Part shown: piece after piece, positions 25,073 to 34,109 of the stretch | Position numbering within the stretch: position 1 is the stretch's first letter | Layout of the letters: every line of letters starts with the position of its first letter | Assembly: GCA_002067745.1 (NCBI GenBank) | Contig: MVRU01000011.1 | Location: 1 to 51,140, forward strand | DNA from: Syntrophus sp. PtaU1.Bin005 | GTDB lineage: Bacteria; Desulfobacterota; Syntrophia; Syntrophales; Syntrophaceae | DNA: 51,140 bases | Reading direction: 5' to 3' | The notes under the pieces: generated by a model | Databases searched by the model: none | What the model saw: only the letters and a program-made list of their open reading frames with translations | What the model was told of the DNA's origin: nothing | Translations under genes and position numbers: made by a program

Positions 25073-25352
25073 ACATCAAGCCTCTATCCGGTTGGACTCT
25101 TTGACGGCTTCCCCTGTCCAACATCCGTTCCATACATCATTAAACCGGATCTTATTATCAGCTCCCGGCGGAACAAGTCAAGCAGAGCTTCCCTGTTTCA
25201 CAAAGGATTCATTAAATTCAACCTATTGGGATGAAGGATCGACCCCTTGGAATGAGACGGCCTGTCCGATGCGGCCCATCTCTCTTCGCTGTGTCACATC
25301 GTCAGGGGGCGCGTTCAATCCGTAAGGAGAGACATCTTCTCCGAGAGCGATG

Positions 25353-25370
25353 TGAAAATTGCAATTTTCA
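25353..25370. promoter_or_regulatory. 18-bp perfect palindrome between mlaE and msrAB
   Basis: TGAAAATTGCAATTTTCA is perfectly self-complementary and stands alone in the 373-bp divergent region, 76 bp before the msrAB start. Perfect A+T-rich dyads of this size are typical dimeric-repressor sites. No regulator gene is adjacent, so the binding protein is unknown. Confidence 0.5.
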
Positions 25371-25445
25371 TGCGCCCTTGATCAACTGGAAATCGTCACT
25401 ACATTATATTCTAAAAGAAAAACAGAACACAACCGGAGGCCGACC

Positions 25446-26540
25446 ATGCGAAAGATATTTTCAGTCATTCTGATTCTGATCCTGACGTTCGGCTGCAACG
25501 GCAATTCCCCTTCCCAGAAAGGAGCAAACACGATGACAGAGCAGAAACGCAGCACCCGGATCGCCACCTTTGCAGGTGGCTGTTTCTGGTGTGTGCAGAG
25601 CGATTTTAAAAAGGTGCCCGGTGTGATCCAGGTTGTCTCAGGATATACCGGAGGGTCAGGAGAAAACCCGACCTACGAAACCTACGGCAGAACGGGCCAT
25701 GTTGAGGCTGTTCAGATCGCCTATGATCCGGAGAAGATCTCCTATGAACAGCTGCTTGATATCTTCTGGCGGCATATCGACCCCACGGATGGAGGAGGAC
25801 AGTTCGTTGACCGCGGCCCCCATTACCGGAGTGTTATTTTCTATCATGACGAGGATCAGAGGAAGGCGGCAGAACGATCAAAACAGGATCTGGATCAGTC
25901 GGTGAAGTTCGCCAGGCCGGTGGCCACAGAGATTCTTCCCGCTACCCGGTTCTACGAAGCGGAGAGCTATCACCAGGACTACGACAGCAAGAACCCGCTG
26001 CACTATCAACTCTACCGTTCCGGATCCGGCCGGGACCGGTTTCGGGAAAAAGTCTGGGGCGGGGAAACCGACACGGTTCCCTCGAACAATGGCCGTGCCT
26101 GTGTCAAGCCCGGCGAGGCGACCCTGAAAAAGATCCTGACGCCCCTGCAGTACCAGGTCACGCAGCAGGAAGCTACGGAACCTCCCTTTCGTAATGAATA
26201 CTGGGATAACAAGAGAGAGGGAATCTATGTGGATGTGGTTTCCGGCGAACCGCTGTTCAGTTCCCGGGACAAGTATGATTCCGGAACGGGGTGGCCAAGC
26301 TTTACCAGACCTCTGGAGCCGGGCAATATCGTGGAGCGGGATGACAACCGCCTCTTTTCCCGGCGCACGGAGGTCCGCAGCCGCCATGGCGATTCCCATC
26401 TGGGTCATGTTTTTCCCGATGGACCCGGGCCGACAGGTTTGCGCTACTGCATGAATTCCGCCGCGCTGCGCTTTATCCCCAGAGAGGATCTGGAGAAGGA
26501 AGGATACGGAAACTATGTCCGGATTTTCAGCGAAGACTAA
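25446..26540 (+). CDS. msrAB: Lipoprotein peptide-methionine sulfoxide reductase MsrA-MsrB fusion
   Basis: A 364-aa protein. The signal [17 protein letters not shown] ends in a lipobox-like LTFGC, so it is probably anchored in the membrane and faces the periplasm. MsrA follows with catalytic GGCFWC and the stretch [10 protein letters not shown]. After a linker comes MsrB with [15 protein letters not shown] and the catalytic [11 protein letters not shown]; the MsrB zinc CxxC pairs are absent. Together they repair both stereoisomers of oxidised methionine. ATG 25446 has GGAGG upstream; the frame runs further but without a ribosome site. It is divergent from the mla operon. Confidence 0.93.
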   Translation: MRKIFSVILILILTFGCNGNSPSQKGANTMTEQKRSTRIATFAGGCFWCVQSDFKKVPGVIQVVSGYTGGSGENPTYETYGRTGHVEAVQIAYDPEKISYEQLLDIFWRHIDPTDGGGQFVDRGPHYRSVIFYHDEDQRKAAERSKQDLDQSVKFARPVATEILPATRFYEAESYHQDYDSKNPLHYQLYRSGSGRDRFREKVWGGETDTVPSNNGRACVKPGEATLKKILTPLQYQVTQQEATEPPFRNEYWDNKREGIYVDVVSGEPLFSSRDKYDSGTGWPSFTRPLEPGNIVERDDNRLFSRRTEVRSRHGDSHLGHVFPDGPGPTGLRYCMNSAALRFIPREDLEKEGYGNYVRIFSED

Positions 26541-26876
26541 CCTCTGGATAATTTTGAATCCGCAACGGGCTCATTCGTAAGGATTTTAGAAGTAAAAAAT
26601 CAGGATAAGACCGATTGCTGAAAACGGCCGTATCCTGTATCTTTATTACTGAACTTTTATTTTCCCAGTGAAGCTCCAGATCCTAAGAGAGATTGCCGGC
26701 TCTTGTTCTTTTCGTGCATTCATCTGTCACCCTCTGGCAGAACCGGGAAATCGGAAAGGAGGATGTCGAATTCTTCATAGACCAAGCGGCAGGGAAATCG
26801 AAGGGCTTCAAGATGCTGCCGGCAAGGAGACCCATCAGACACCGCCCGGACAGCAATAACTTATCAGGAGGGGAGT
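26541..26876. other. Intergenic stretch upstream of the VPLPA-CTERM gene
   Basis: Some 336 bp. A plus-strand open frame (26693-26971) runs through it into the next gene in another frame, but it has no ribosome site and no recognisable domain. TTGCTG-17 bp-TATCTT near 26616 is a weak promoter candidate. Nothing else was seen. Confidence 0.4.
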
Positions 26877-27674
26877 ATGAGAAAATTCATTGTATTCATT
26901 TTTGCAGCAGCCGTTTTATTGATGTCCGCGCCGAACGGGAATGCGCTGTTAACGGTTCCCTATACTGTTGACGCCAACACCGTCGCCCTTTATCACCTCG
27001 ACTCCGAGACCGGGGGCGTGACTCCCGACAGCGTGGGCAACCATGACGGAGTCCTTTATGGAAACGCACAGATCACCGGTTCCGGAAAATTCGGAAGCGG
27101 TCTCGCACTGGACGGCAACGGAGACTACGTCCGCCTCGGCAATGTGCATCAGAATCCTGTGAAGGACTATACACAGGGAAGCGTCGAGGCATGGGTGAAT
27201 CTGACCGGTTCCCCTTCGTACATGGTGGTGCTGGGCTCCGGCACAGAATATGGGAACAATTGGGACGATGGATGGTTTCTTGGAAGGCATGGGAGTTACT
27301 CGGACAAGCTGGTGTTCATGATCTGGAATGGGGGCTGGAATATCGCCAGCAGTGAGATGACCTTGGAAAGCCTGGTGGGCGGATGGCACCATCTCGCGGG
27401 AACATGGGGATCGAAGGGTATAGAAGTGTGGGTGGACGGTGTTCTTAAAGGGACCAACCCCACTAACGTGGCGCCCAGCAACCCGAATTATACAACGGCC
27501 CTCATCGGGACAGACTCCTGGACATGGGCGACTCCGGGAACGATCGACGAGGTCAGGATCTCCGATATCCAGCGAGACTTCACGGCCACAGCCGTTCCGC
27601 TTCCCGCCAGCCTTCTGTTCCTTGCTCCGGGGCTTGCCGTCATTGCCGGACTCAGGAGAAAACTGAAGGCATAA
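26877..27674 (+). CDS. LamG-domain protein with VPLPA-CTERM sorting signal
   Basis: A 265-aa exported protein. It has a signal peptide (MRKFIVFIFAAAVLLMSAP...NA), then a LamG/concanavalin-type domain over residues 35-230: VALYHLDSETGG, GLALDGNGDYVRLG, SVEAWVNL, WHHLAGTWGSKGIEVWVDG and GTIDEVRIS. The C terminus is VPLPASLLFLAPGLAVIAGL followed by RRK, the tripartite VPLPA-CTERM signal recognised by exosortases. It should be handed to an exosortase and end on the cell surface or in the matrix. RBS is AGGAGGGG. No exosortase gene is in the window. A terminator follows 38 bp later, so it is probably monocistronic. Confidence 0.85.
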   Translation: MRKFIVFIFAAAVLLMSAPNGNALLTVPYTVDANTVALYHLDSETGGVTPDSVGNHDGVLYGNAQITGSGKFGSGLALDGNGDYVRLGNVHQNPVKDYTQGSVEAWVNLTGSPSYMVVLGSGTEYGNNWDDGWFLGRHGSYSDKLVFMIWNGGWNIASSEMTLESLVGGWHHLAGTWGSKGIEVWVDGVLKGTNPTNVAPSNPNYTTALIGTDSWTWATPGTIDEVRISDIQRDFTATAVPLPASLLFLAPGLAVIAGLRRKLKA

Positions 27675-27711
27675 GCAGATACAACCATCGCGTTTACTTC
27701 TAGAAATATCG

Positions 27712-27742
27712 GGCAGGATCCCTTGGCGGTCCTGCCTTTTTT
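27712..27742 (+). terminator. Intrinsic terminator after the VPLPA-CTERM gene
   Basis: GGCAGGA (27712-27718) pairs perfectly with TCCTGCC (27730-27736) over an 11-nt loop and is followed directly by TTTTTT. Confidence 0.85.
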
Positions 27743-27965
27743 ATGCGGCTCTTCCAGCAGGATTGGCCTCTCTTGAGGGATGAAAGAATTGACATTTCCG
27801 GCCGCATCTCCTATAGTTCCGCCGACTCTGCGATTGTCCCCGAAAATGCTTCCATCGCTTCCGGGCATCAGATCGTGGAATAACATCAACAATCCGGCTG
27901 ATTTTTCCGTTTCCGGCAATCCCCTGGAGCGGGTCCGTTCAGCCGGTTACAGGACTGGAGTTATC

Positions 27966-28940
27966 ATGCAGATTCAGGAGGTCTTTTCCCGTTACGCTTC
28001 GGAACTGAAACGCGTCGAAGAGGAAATGGAGGCCCATCTTCGTTCCGAAGTATCCGTCATCCCGGAGATCGTCAACCACCTGCTGGGCAGCGGCGGCAAG
28101 CGCTTCCGACCCCTGCTGGTTCTGGCAACGGCCGACCTCTTCGGCTACCGGGGCACGCGCTGCTACACCCTTTCCGCCGTCATCGAGTTCATCCATACGG
28201 CGAGCCTGTTCCATGACGATGTCATCGACAAGGCGGAGACCCGCCGCGGCAAGGTCTCGGCCAACAATATCTGGGGAAACGCCGCCACGGTCCTGGTGGG
28301 CGATTATCTCTATTCGAAGGCCTACCAGCTCATGGCAAAAGACGGAACCATGGAGATCATTCAGCTCATTTCGAACACCTCCAACGTCATGTCGGAAGGG
28401 GAGGTCTTTCAGCTGATCAAATGCGGCGAAGCGAACCTTTCCGAAGAGGAGTACCGGAAGATCATCGAGAAAAAGACCTCCATTCTCATCTCGGCGGCCT
28501 GCGCCCTGGGCGGCCATCTGGGCGGCGCCGGAACCGAACGGATCGAAGCGCTCAAGCAGTTCGGCCTGCGCCTGGGCTCGGCCTTCCAGATTACGGACGA
28601 CACCCTGGACTATGTCGCCAGCCAGGATGAATTCGGGAAGGAAATCGGCAAGGACCTCGGCGAGGGGAAGATGACCCTCCCCCTGATCTATACCCTGAAG
28701 CGCTGTACGCCGGAAGAGCGGAAATTTATCGAAGAGGCCCTGGCGGAAAGAAAAGCGAAGGAAATACCCGTGGCGGAAATCCTGGCCCTGATTTCACGAT
28801 ACGGCGGCATTGCCGACGCCCTTCGCTCGGCGGAAATCCTCATTGACGAGGGAAGGGCGTTTCTGGACGGGATGCCGGAGGGGCCGGCAAAGGAAGCCCT
28901 GCTGGCCATTTCCGAATACGTCCTGAAACGGAACCTTTAA
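27966..28940 (+). CDS. ispB: Polyprenyl diphosphate synthase (octaprenyl/heptaprenyl type)
   Basis: A 324-aa trans-isoprenyl diphosphate synthase. It has GSGGKRFRPLLVLA, the first Asp-rich motif LFHDDVIDKAETRRG, and the second ITDDTLDY followed by GKDLGEGKMTLPLIYTL. It lengthens isoprenyl chains for the quinone side chain. The residues before the first Asp motif (HTASLFHDD) fit the long-chain enzymes rather than FPP/GGPP synthases, but product length cannot be read with certainty. The frame opens at 27780, but ATG 27966 has GGAG 6 nt upstream and starts at the family border. Confidence 0.9.
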   Translation: MQIQEVFSRYASELKRVEEEMEAHLRSEVSVIPEIVNHLLGSGGKRFRPLLVLATADLFGYRGTRCYTLSAVIEFIHTASLFHDDVIDKAETRRGKVSANNIWGNAATVLVGDYLYSKAYQLMAKDGTMEIIQLISNTSNVMSEGEVFQLIKCGEANLSEEEYRKIIEKKTSILISAACALGGHLGGAGTERIEALKQFGLRLGSAFQITDDTLDYVASQDEFGKEIGKDLGEGKMTLPLIYTLKRCTPEERKFIEEALAERKAKEIPVAEILALISRYGGIADALRSAEILIDEGRAFLDGMPEGPAKEALLAISEYVLKRNL

Positions 28941-28954
28941 GATCCCTTTTATCC

Positions 28955-30529
28955 TTACAGCACCTCAGGACCTGCATAGCGGCGGCGCAGATGCTCCGGC
29001 AATCCCGCCCGGTCCGCCCTTCTCGCCTCGGGCAGAAATTCGAGGATGTCCGAAGCCGTCATTCCATCTTCTCCCCGGCTTTCCGCCGCCAGGTCCCCCG
29101 ACAGTCCGTGAATGAAAACCCCCTTGCAGACGGCCTCATCCAGGGGAAGCCCCTGACCGTACATGGCCGCGATCGTCCCCGTCAGCACATCCCCGGATCC
29201 CGCCGTTGCCATTCCTGCGTTCCCGCTGAGATTCACAGAGACCCGTCCATCGGGCATTCCGATGAGAGAATGGGCCCCCTTGAGAACGATGAGGGCCCGG
29301 AGATCGGCCGCCGTCTCCTGCAGAACGCCAATCCGGTTCCGCCGGATATCGGGAATGCCCTTCCCGGAGATTCTCGCCATTTCCCCCAGGTGGGGGGTGA
29401 GAATCGTCGGCGCCTTCCGTGCCCGGATTTGTTCGAGGCGGGAAGCAATCGCCGTCAGGCCGTCGCCGTCGATGAGCAGGGGGACAGGAATATCCCGGAC
29501 CAGCCTCCCGACAAGGGCCTGGGTTTCCCCTTCAAGAGAAAGGCCGGGACCGAGGACGACCATGTCCATCGTGGAGGAAAGGGCAAGCAGGGCCTCGAAG
29601 TTCTCCTCCGACAGGCTGCCTGCCGCCGTTTCCCTCTGTGGGACGAAAACGATTTCTCCGCCTCGCTGGGCCATGGCGGGAATCATGGATGCCGGTGCCG
29701 CCAAACGGGAATACCCCCCTCCCGCCTTGAGAAAGGACAGGGCGGCAAAGCAGGGCGCCCCGAAATAGTTTGCCGCACCGGCAATAAAAAGGGCCTCCCC
29801 CATGCTCCCCTTGTGCGCGTCGGGATCGCGCGGCGGAACAGGCGGCGGTGTGTTGATCCGGACGCGGATCGACTCTCCCGTCTGCAGATCCGGGGGAAAG
29901 GTGATATGGCAGACATGGAGTTTTCCTCCCCGGGCAAATCCGGGATACAGGAGATTGCCGATTTTCGGAAGCCCGAAGGTTACCGTGTAATCGGCCCGAA
30001 CGGCGACCCCCAGGATCTCACCCGTATCGCCGTTCACGCCGGAAGGGATATCCAGGCTGAGCACTTTTTTGCCGCTGGCATTGATTCGTTCGATCACCTC
30101 TTTAAAGAGCCCCCCGACAGGGCGGTCCAGTCCGGTGCCCAGAATCGCGTCCACAATGCCATGGCAATGGGCGACATCGCCGCGGATCCGCTCCGGGGAA
30201 TCCAGGCGCACCAGTGACAGGGGCAGCCGCTTTATGATTTCCAGATTGGTCCGGGCTGCTCCTTGAAATTTTTCCGGGTCGGAAAGGAGGAAAACCGTGA
30301 CGGATCCCCCGTCGGACAGGATTTTCCTGGCCACGACAAAACCGTCGCCCCCGTTGTTTCCTCCGCCGCAGAAAACCGCAAATCTCCTCCCCGGGATTCC
30401 GATTTCACGATTTAAAACCGCCGCCGACGCCAATCCCGCATTCTCCATCAGAATTTCTTCCGGAATGGCCAGCTTTTCAATGGCATACCGATCCATGGCG
30501 CGCATTTCCCGAACGCTGCATACTCTCAT
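28955..30529 (-). CDS. nnr: Bifunctional NAD(P)H-hydrate epimerase / ADP-dependent dehydratase
   Basis: A 524-aa two-domain repair enzyme. The N-terminal YjeF_N epimerase (residues 1-215) has FCGGGNNGGDGFVVAR and LDIPSGVNGDTG. The C-terminal ribokinase-like dehydratase (230-515) has HKGSMGEALFIAG, GPGLS, and NAGMATAGSGDVLTGTIAAM. Together they epimerise and dehydrate damaged NADHX/NADPHX. It converges with ispB at a 14-bp gap. Confidence 0.93.
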   Translation of the reverse strand: MRVCSVREMRAMDRYAIEKLAIPEEILMENAGLASAAVLNREIGIPGRRFAVFCGGGNNGGDGFVVARKILSDGGSVTVFLLSDPEKFQGAARTNLEIIKRLPLSLVRLDSPERIRGDVAHCHGIVDAILGTGLDRPVGGLFKEVIERINASGKKVLSLDIPSGVNGDTGEILGVAVRADYTVTFGLPKIGNLLYPGFARGGKLHVCHITFPPDLQTGESIRVRINTPPPVPPRDPDAHKGSMGEALFIAGAANYFGAPCFAALSFLKAGGGYSRLAAPASMIPAMAQRGGEIVFVPQRETAAGSLSEENFEALLALSSTMDMVVLGPGLSLEGETQALVGRLVRDIPVPLLIDGDGLTAIASRLEQIRARKAPTILTPHLGEMARISGKGIPDIRRNRIGVLQETAADLRALIVLKGAHSLIGMPDGRVSVNLSGNAGMATAGSGDVLTGTIAAMYGQGLPLDEAVCKGVFIHGLSGDLAAESRGEDGMTASDILEFLPEARRADRAGLPEHLRRRYAGPEVL

Positions 30530-30802
30530 ATCGGACTCCTTGGCTTTTCGTTCCGCAATTTCTCTCTTTCTTTATCCTCAAACCGGTGGAGATGGCAAGA
30601 AGCGATCTTTGAATTTGTATTTTCCGGGAAAGGTGTGCTAGATTCTGCCTCAGGTGTTCAGGCGCAAGGATCATGCGGTGCGGAGCAACCGTCAAGCCAT
30701 CGCCCGTTTCCGGACAAAAACGGCAGCCCGGCGTTACCGGACCCAAAACGGATGGGCACAGCCTCTCCGGCTCTGCCCGCAAGCAGGAGACCATCGTTTT
30801 TG

Positions 30803-31726
30803 ATGCACATCGCTACCTCCCGAGACGAAGCGCTGGGAATGCTCAGTCTTCTGGCCGCCGTCGCTCTTTTCAGCACCGTGGAAATCGCCAGCAAACTCAT
30901 TGGACCGCAGGTGGACCCCCTGATCCTGACGTTTCTGCGCTTCTTCCTCACGGGCGCGGTCCTTCTGGTGTGGTCTTTTCCCGTCCTTCGCCTGAGACTC
31001 GAACCGCTGGCGGCAGGGGATTACGGGATCTTCTGCCTGAACGGCCTGCTGGGAATCTCCCTGGCCATATCGATGTTTCACACCGCGATCCAGACGATGG
31101 ACAAAGCCGCCTCCTGTGCGGTCGTCTTCAGCATAAACCCGGTTTTTGTCATGATCCTCGCGCGTTTTGTCAATGGGGAATCCTGGAATCGGCGCAAATG
31201 GATCGCCGTGGCCACGGGCGCTGCCGGGGTTTGCCTCTTTGCCGGCGAAACGGGGGCTCTTTCGCTCTCCTCCATCGTCGGCATCGGTCAAATGCTCCTG
31301 TCGGCATTCTTTTTTGCCTTGAGCATCTGCATTTCCCGGCGCGTGGTCGGGCGGTACGGGGCGGTTGTGCTGATGGGGTTTTCCGCGCTTTTCGGAAGCC
31401 TGTTTCTTCTGCCCCTGGCCTGGCTGCGCTTTACACCGGACACCCTGACCCGCCTGGGGGATGCCTGGCTGCCCGTGCTTTATCTTGCCCTGCCGGGCAC
31501 CGCCCTGGCCTACGCTCTTTATTACTTCGGGTTTCTCAATATCCCGGCGCAGAAGGGGTCCATGATGTTTTTCATCAAACCGGCACTGGCCTCGGTGCTG
31601 GCCGCCCTGCTGCTCCACGAGGACATCAATGCCTTTATGTTCGCCGGTACGGCCCTGATTCTTTTCGGGCTGGCCTTTTCCCTGGGCGGACCGGAACAGG
31701 GGCCATCAACGCAGAGAGCGCTTTGA
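30803..31726 (+). CDS. EamA/DMT-family transporter
   Basis: A 307-aa membrane protein with two EamA repeats, about ten helices. The first half has AVALFSTVEIASKLIG and FLRFFLTGAVLLVWSF, and the second IGQMLLSAFFFALSICISRR and PALASVLAALLLHEDI. The open frame reaches back to 30635, but the upstream part is not membrane-like. ATG 30803 starts just before the first helix; its ribosome site (AGGAG, 13 nt away) is distant, so the start is uncertain. The substrate is unknown; relatives export amino acids or metabolites. Confidence 0.8.
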   Translation: MHIATSRDEALGMLSLLAAVALFSTVEIASKLIGPQVDPLILTFLRFFLTGAVLLVWSFPVLRLRLEPLAAGDYGIFCLNGLLGISLAISMFHTAIQTMDKAASCAVVFSINPVFVMILARFVNGESWNRRKWIAVATGAAGVCLFAGETGALSLSSIVGIGQMLLSAFFFALSICISRRVVGRYGAVVLMGFSALFGSLFLLPLAWLRFTPDTLTRLGDAWLPVLYLALPGTALAYALYYFGFLNIPAQKGSMMFFIKPALASVLAALLLHEDINAFMFAGTALILFGLAFSLGGPEQGPSTQRAL

Positions 31727-31759
31727 ATATGGAACTGGAACCATCAAGGAGGAAGACCA

Positions 31760-32293
31760 ATGAACAGAGGTAAAAAACTTGGCATCATCGCAGCGGTTGT
31801 CGTCGTCCTGTGTGCCGCCCTTTACCTGGGAGGCATGTGGCATGGGAGAAGCCAGGTGAATGCCCAGAAGGAAAAATGCCTTCAGCAGCTGAAGGAAAGC
31901 GAGGCCAGACGGATTGCTGCGGAAAACAGCACCCACTTACTCAAGGCCCGGACCGCCCTCTTCCAGACGCTCTTCGACCTCGATCAAAGAAACTTCGGCC
32001 TGGCCAACGGCCATCTCCGGGAAGCGGACGCTCCCCTCTCGAAGCTGAACGCCGCAAGCCTGGGGATCGACAAGGCCCATCTGGATGAGTTAAGGCGCGA
32101 AATCGCCGGCACCAATATCCAGGTGGCCATCGATCTGGAAGTCCAGCGGAACCTCATCCTGAATTTTGAAAGACGCCTCGACAACCTGATCCCCAAACCA
32201 GCCGCCCCGTTCGTCATGCCGCCGCCAATGGCCGCACCACCCCCGCCGACGGCCGCACCGCAGGCGACTCCGGCAACTCCGGAATCAAAATAA
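31760..32293 (+). CDS. Membrane-anchored coiled-coil protein of unknown function
   Basis: A 177-aa protein, not recognised. It has an N-terminal membrane anchor (LGIIAAVVVVLCAALYLGGM, residues 7-26), a charged helical middle part with likely coiled coil (residues 35-135), and a Pro/Ala-rich tail from 145 (PPPMAAPPPPTAAP). Orientation would put the helix and tail outside the cytoplasm. RBS is AAGGAGG before ATG 31760. It lies 33 bp after the EamA gene and 11 bp before the CoA-transferase pair, so all four may share a transcript. Confidence 0.7.
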   Translation: MNRGKKLGIIAAVVVVLCAALYLGGMWHGRSQVNAQKEKCLQQLKESEARRIAAENSTHLLKARTALFQTLFDLDQRNFGLANGHLREADAPLSKLNAASLGIDKAHLDELRREIAGTNIQVAIDLEVQRNLILNFERRLDNLIPKPAAPFVMPPPMAAPPPPTAAPQATPATPESK

Positions 32294-32304
32294 AAGGGTA
32301 AGCG

Positions 32305-33300
32305 ATGGAGGATTCCCGCAGCAAGGTCATGGACCTGGATGAGGCCGTCCGGACCTTTGTCCGGGACGGCAGCCACATGTCCATCGGCGGATTTTCCATC
32401 AGCCGCAATCCCATGGCGGCCGTTTACACGATCATCCGCCAGGGAATCAAAAATCTCCACTTCTATGTCCATTCCAACGGGACCGGAATCGATGAACTGA
32501 TCGGCGGGGGCTGCATTTCCCGCCTGGAGATCGCCTATGGCGGCAACGGAAAGGCGGCGACCACCTGCATCCGCTTCCGGAAAGCCGTTCAGGAGGGGGA
32601 AATCCAGGTGGAGGACTACTCCAACTATCAGATGACCCTGCGTTTCGCCGCCGGTGCCATGGGCGTACCCTTCCTTCCCACCCGCTCTTCCCTGGGCACC
32701 GACATCATCAACCGGTGGGGCTTCTCGGAGGAGATGCGGCAGAAGGACCCGAAAATCGCCGGCAAAAAGCTGGTCGTTGTGGACAATCCCTTCGGCTCCT
32801 GGGCCGACGCTCCCAGGGTGGTCCTCGTTCCGGCGATCAACCCCGACGTGACGATTCTGCATGTGCAGAAGGCCGACTACCAGGGAACCTGCCGGATCCT
32901 GGGGCTTACCTATGCGGATATCGAACAGGCGAAGGCCTCGCGACACGTCATCGTGACCTGCGAAGAGCTGGTTGAACCCGGCGAGCTGAGGGAAAATCCA
33001 GGACTGAACCAGATCCCCTTTATTCACGTCAGCGCTGTCTGCCATGTCCCCTACGGCGCCTATCCAACGGCCGTCTATCGCTGCTACGATTATGACCCCG
33101 ACTATCTCATCGCCTACGCCAAGGCGGCCAGGGATGAGCGGCTCTTCCGAACGTACCAGGATCAGTTCATCTACGGCGTGAGCAATCACGGAGAATTCCT
33201 GGAACGGGTCGGCCGGAAAAGGCTGGGGGAAATAAAGGCGGACCCGACTCGGGGCTACGCCACCAACCTGCAGTGGTATGACCGCGGGGAGGCGCCATGA
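32305..33300 (+). CDS. CoA-transferase subunit A (glutaconate CoA-transferase type)
   Basis: A 331-aa family I CoA-transferase alpha subunit. It has DGSHMSIGGFSISRNPMAAV near residues 25-44, SLGTDIINRWGFSEEM, and DAPRVVLVPAINPDVTILHVQKAD. The best-known relatives are GctA of glutaconate-fermenting bacteria. The substrate cannot be set from sequence; glutaconate or another short dicarboxylate or fatty acid is possible. In a benzoate- or crotonate-degrading syntroph it would activate or release an acid as CoA ester. Its stop overlaps the beta-subunit start (ATGA). Confidence 0.85.
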   Translation: MEDSRSKVMDLDEAVRTFVRDGSHMSIGGFSISRNPMAAVYTIIRQGIKNLHFYVHSNGTGIDELIGGGCISRLEIAYGGNGKAATTCIRFRKAVQEGEIQVEDYSNYQMTLRFAAGAMGVPFLPTRSSLGTDIINRWGFSEEMRQKDPKIAGKKLVVVDNPFGSWADAPRVVLVPAINPDVTILHVQKADYQGTCRILGLTYADIEQAKASRHVIVTCEELVEPGELRENPGLNQIPFIHVSAVCHVPYGAYPTAVYRCYDYDPDYLIAYAKAARDERLFRTYQDQFIYGVSNHGEFLERVGRKRLGEIKADPTRGYATNLQWYDRGEAP

Positions 33301-34058
33301 ACGGCACCTCACCGGAAATCATGACGATCATGGCCGCCAGGGAAATCCACAACGGCGACATCGTGTTCTGCGGAACGGGCATCTCCATGCTCGCCGCCAT
33401 GGCGGCAAAGAACATCTCCGCCCCGGACAGCGTGATTTTCTTCGAATCCGGGGCGGTCGACGCCCTTCTGGAAGATCTTCCCTGGGCGGTGTCCGATTCC
33501 CGGGTCATGTGGGGAGCAAACTCCACCGGGGGGCTGATGGACGCCTTTGCCACCATGCAGAACAGGATTACCGGGAACCGCGTCATTGCCATCCTGGGCG
33601 CCGCCCAGATTGACATATACGGCAATCTGAACACCACAGCCATCGGCGACTACTCCAAGCCGAACACCCGCTTTGCAGGAAGCGGGGGCGGCTGCGACGT
33701 GGCCTCCTTCGTTCCCCGCTGCATCGTCTTCATGCACCACGAGAGGCGAAAGTTCGTTCGGAAACTGGACTATCTCACGAGCCCGGGAAATCTGGACGGC
33801 CCCGGAGCCCGCCGGCGGGCGGGCCTGCCGCCGGGCGGCATCACCTGCGTCGTCACCAATATGGCGGTGATGCGGTTCGATGAGGACACGAAGGAAATGT
33901 ATCTGGACCGGTTCTATCCGGGCATCACGCCTCAACAGGTCCTGGAGCACATGGAATTTGCCGTCGATATTTCCCGCGCACGGCCCGCCGATCCTCCGAC
34001 GGAAGAAGAACTGCGGATACTGCGGGGAAAATGCGATCCCCGGCGGATGCAGCTTTAA
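33297..34058 (+). CDS. CoA-transferase subunit B (glutaconate CoA-transferase type)
   Basis: A 253-aa beta subunit. The likely catalytic glutamate is in FFESGAVDALL near residue 49, where family I enzymes form the glutamyl-CoA thioester. GAAQIDIYGNLNTTAIGDY and GSGGGCDVASF follow, as in GctB. It overlaps subunit A by 4 bp and works as a heteromer with it. The gene ends the plus-strand run; the convergent gene ends 52 bp further. Confidence 0.85.
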   Translation: MNGTSPEIMTIMAAREIHNGDIVFCGTGISMLAAMAAKNISAPDSVIFFESGAVDALLEDLPWAVSDSRVMWGANSTGGLMDAFATMQNRITGNRVIAILGAAQIDIYGNLNTTAIGDYSKPNTRFAGSGGGCDVASFVPRCIVFMHHERRKFVRKLDYLTSPGNLDGPGARRRAGLPPGGITCVVTNMAVMRFDEDTKEMYLDRFYPGITPQQVLEHMEFAVDISRARPADPPTEEELRILRGKCDPRRMQL

Positions 34059-34109
34059 AAACCCCGTGGGGCATTCCGTCGGAGGGGCCATACCGGCCGT
34101 GCATGACGG

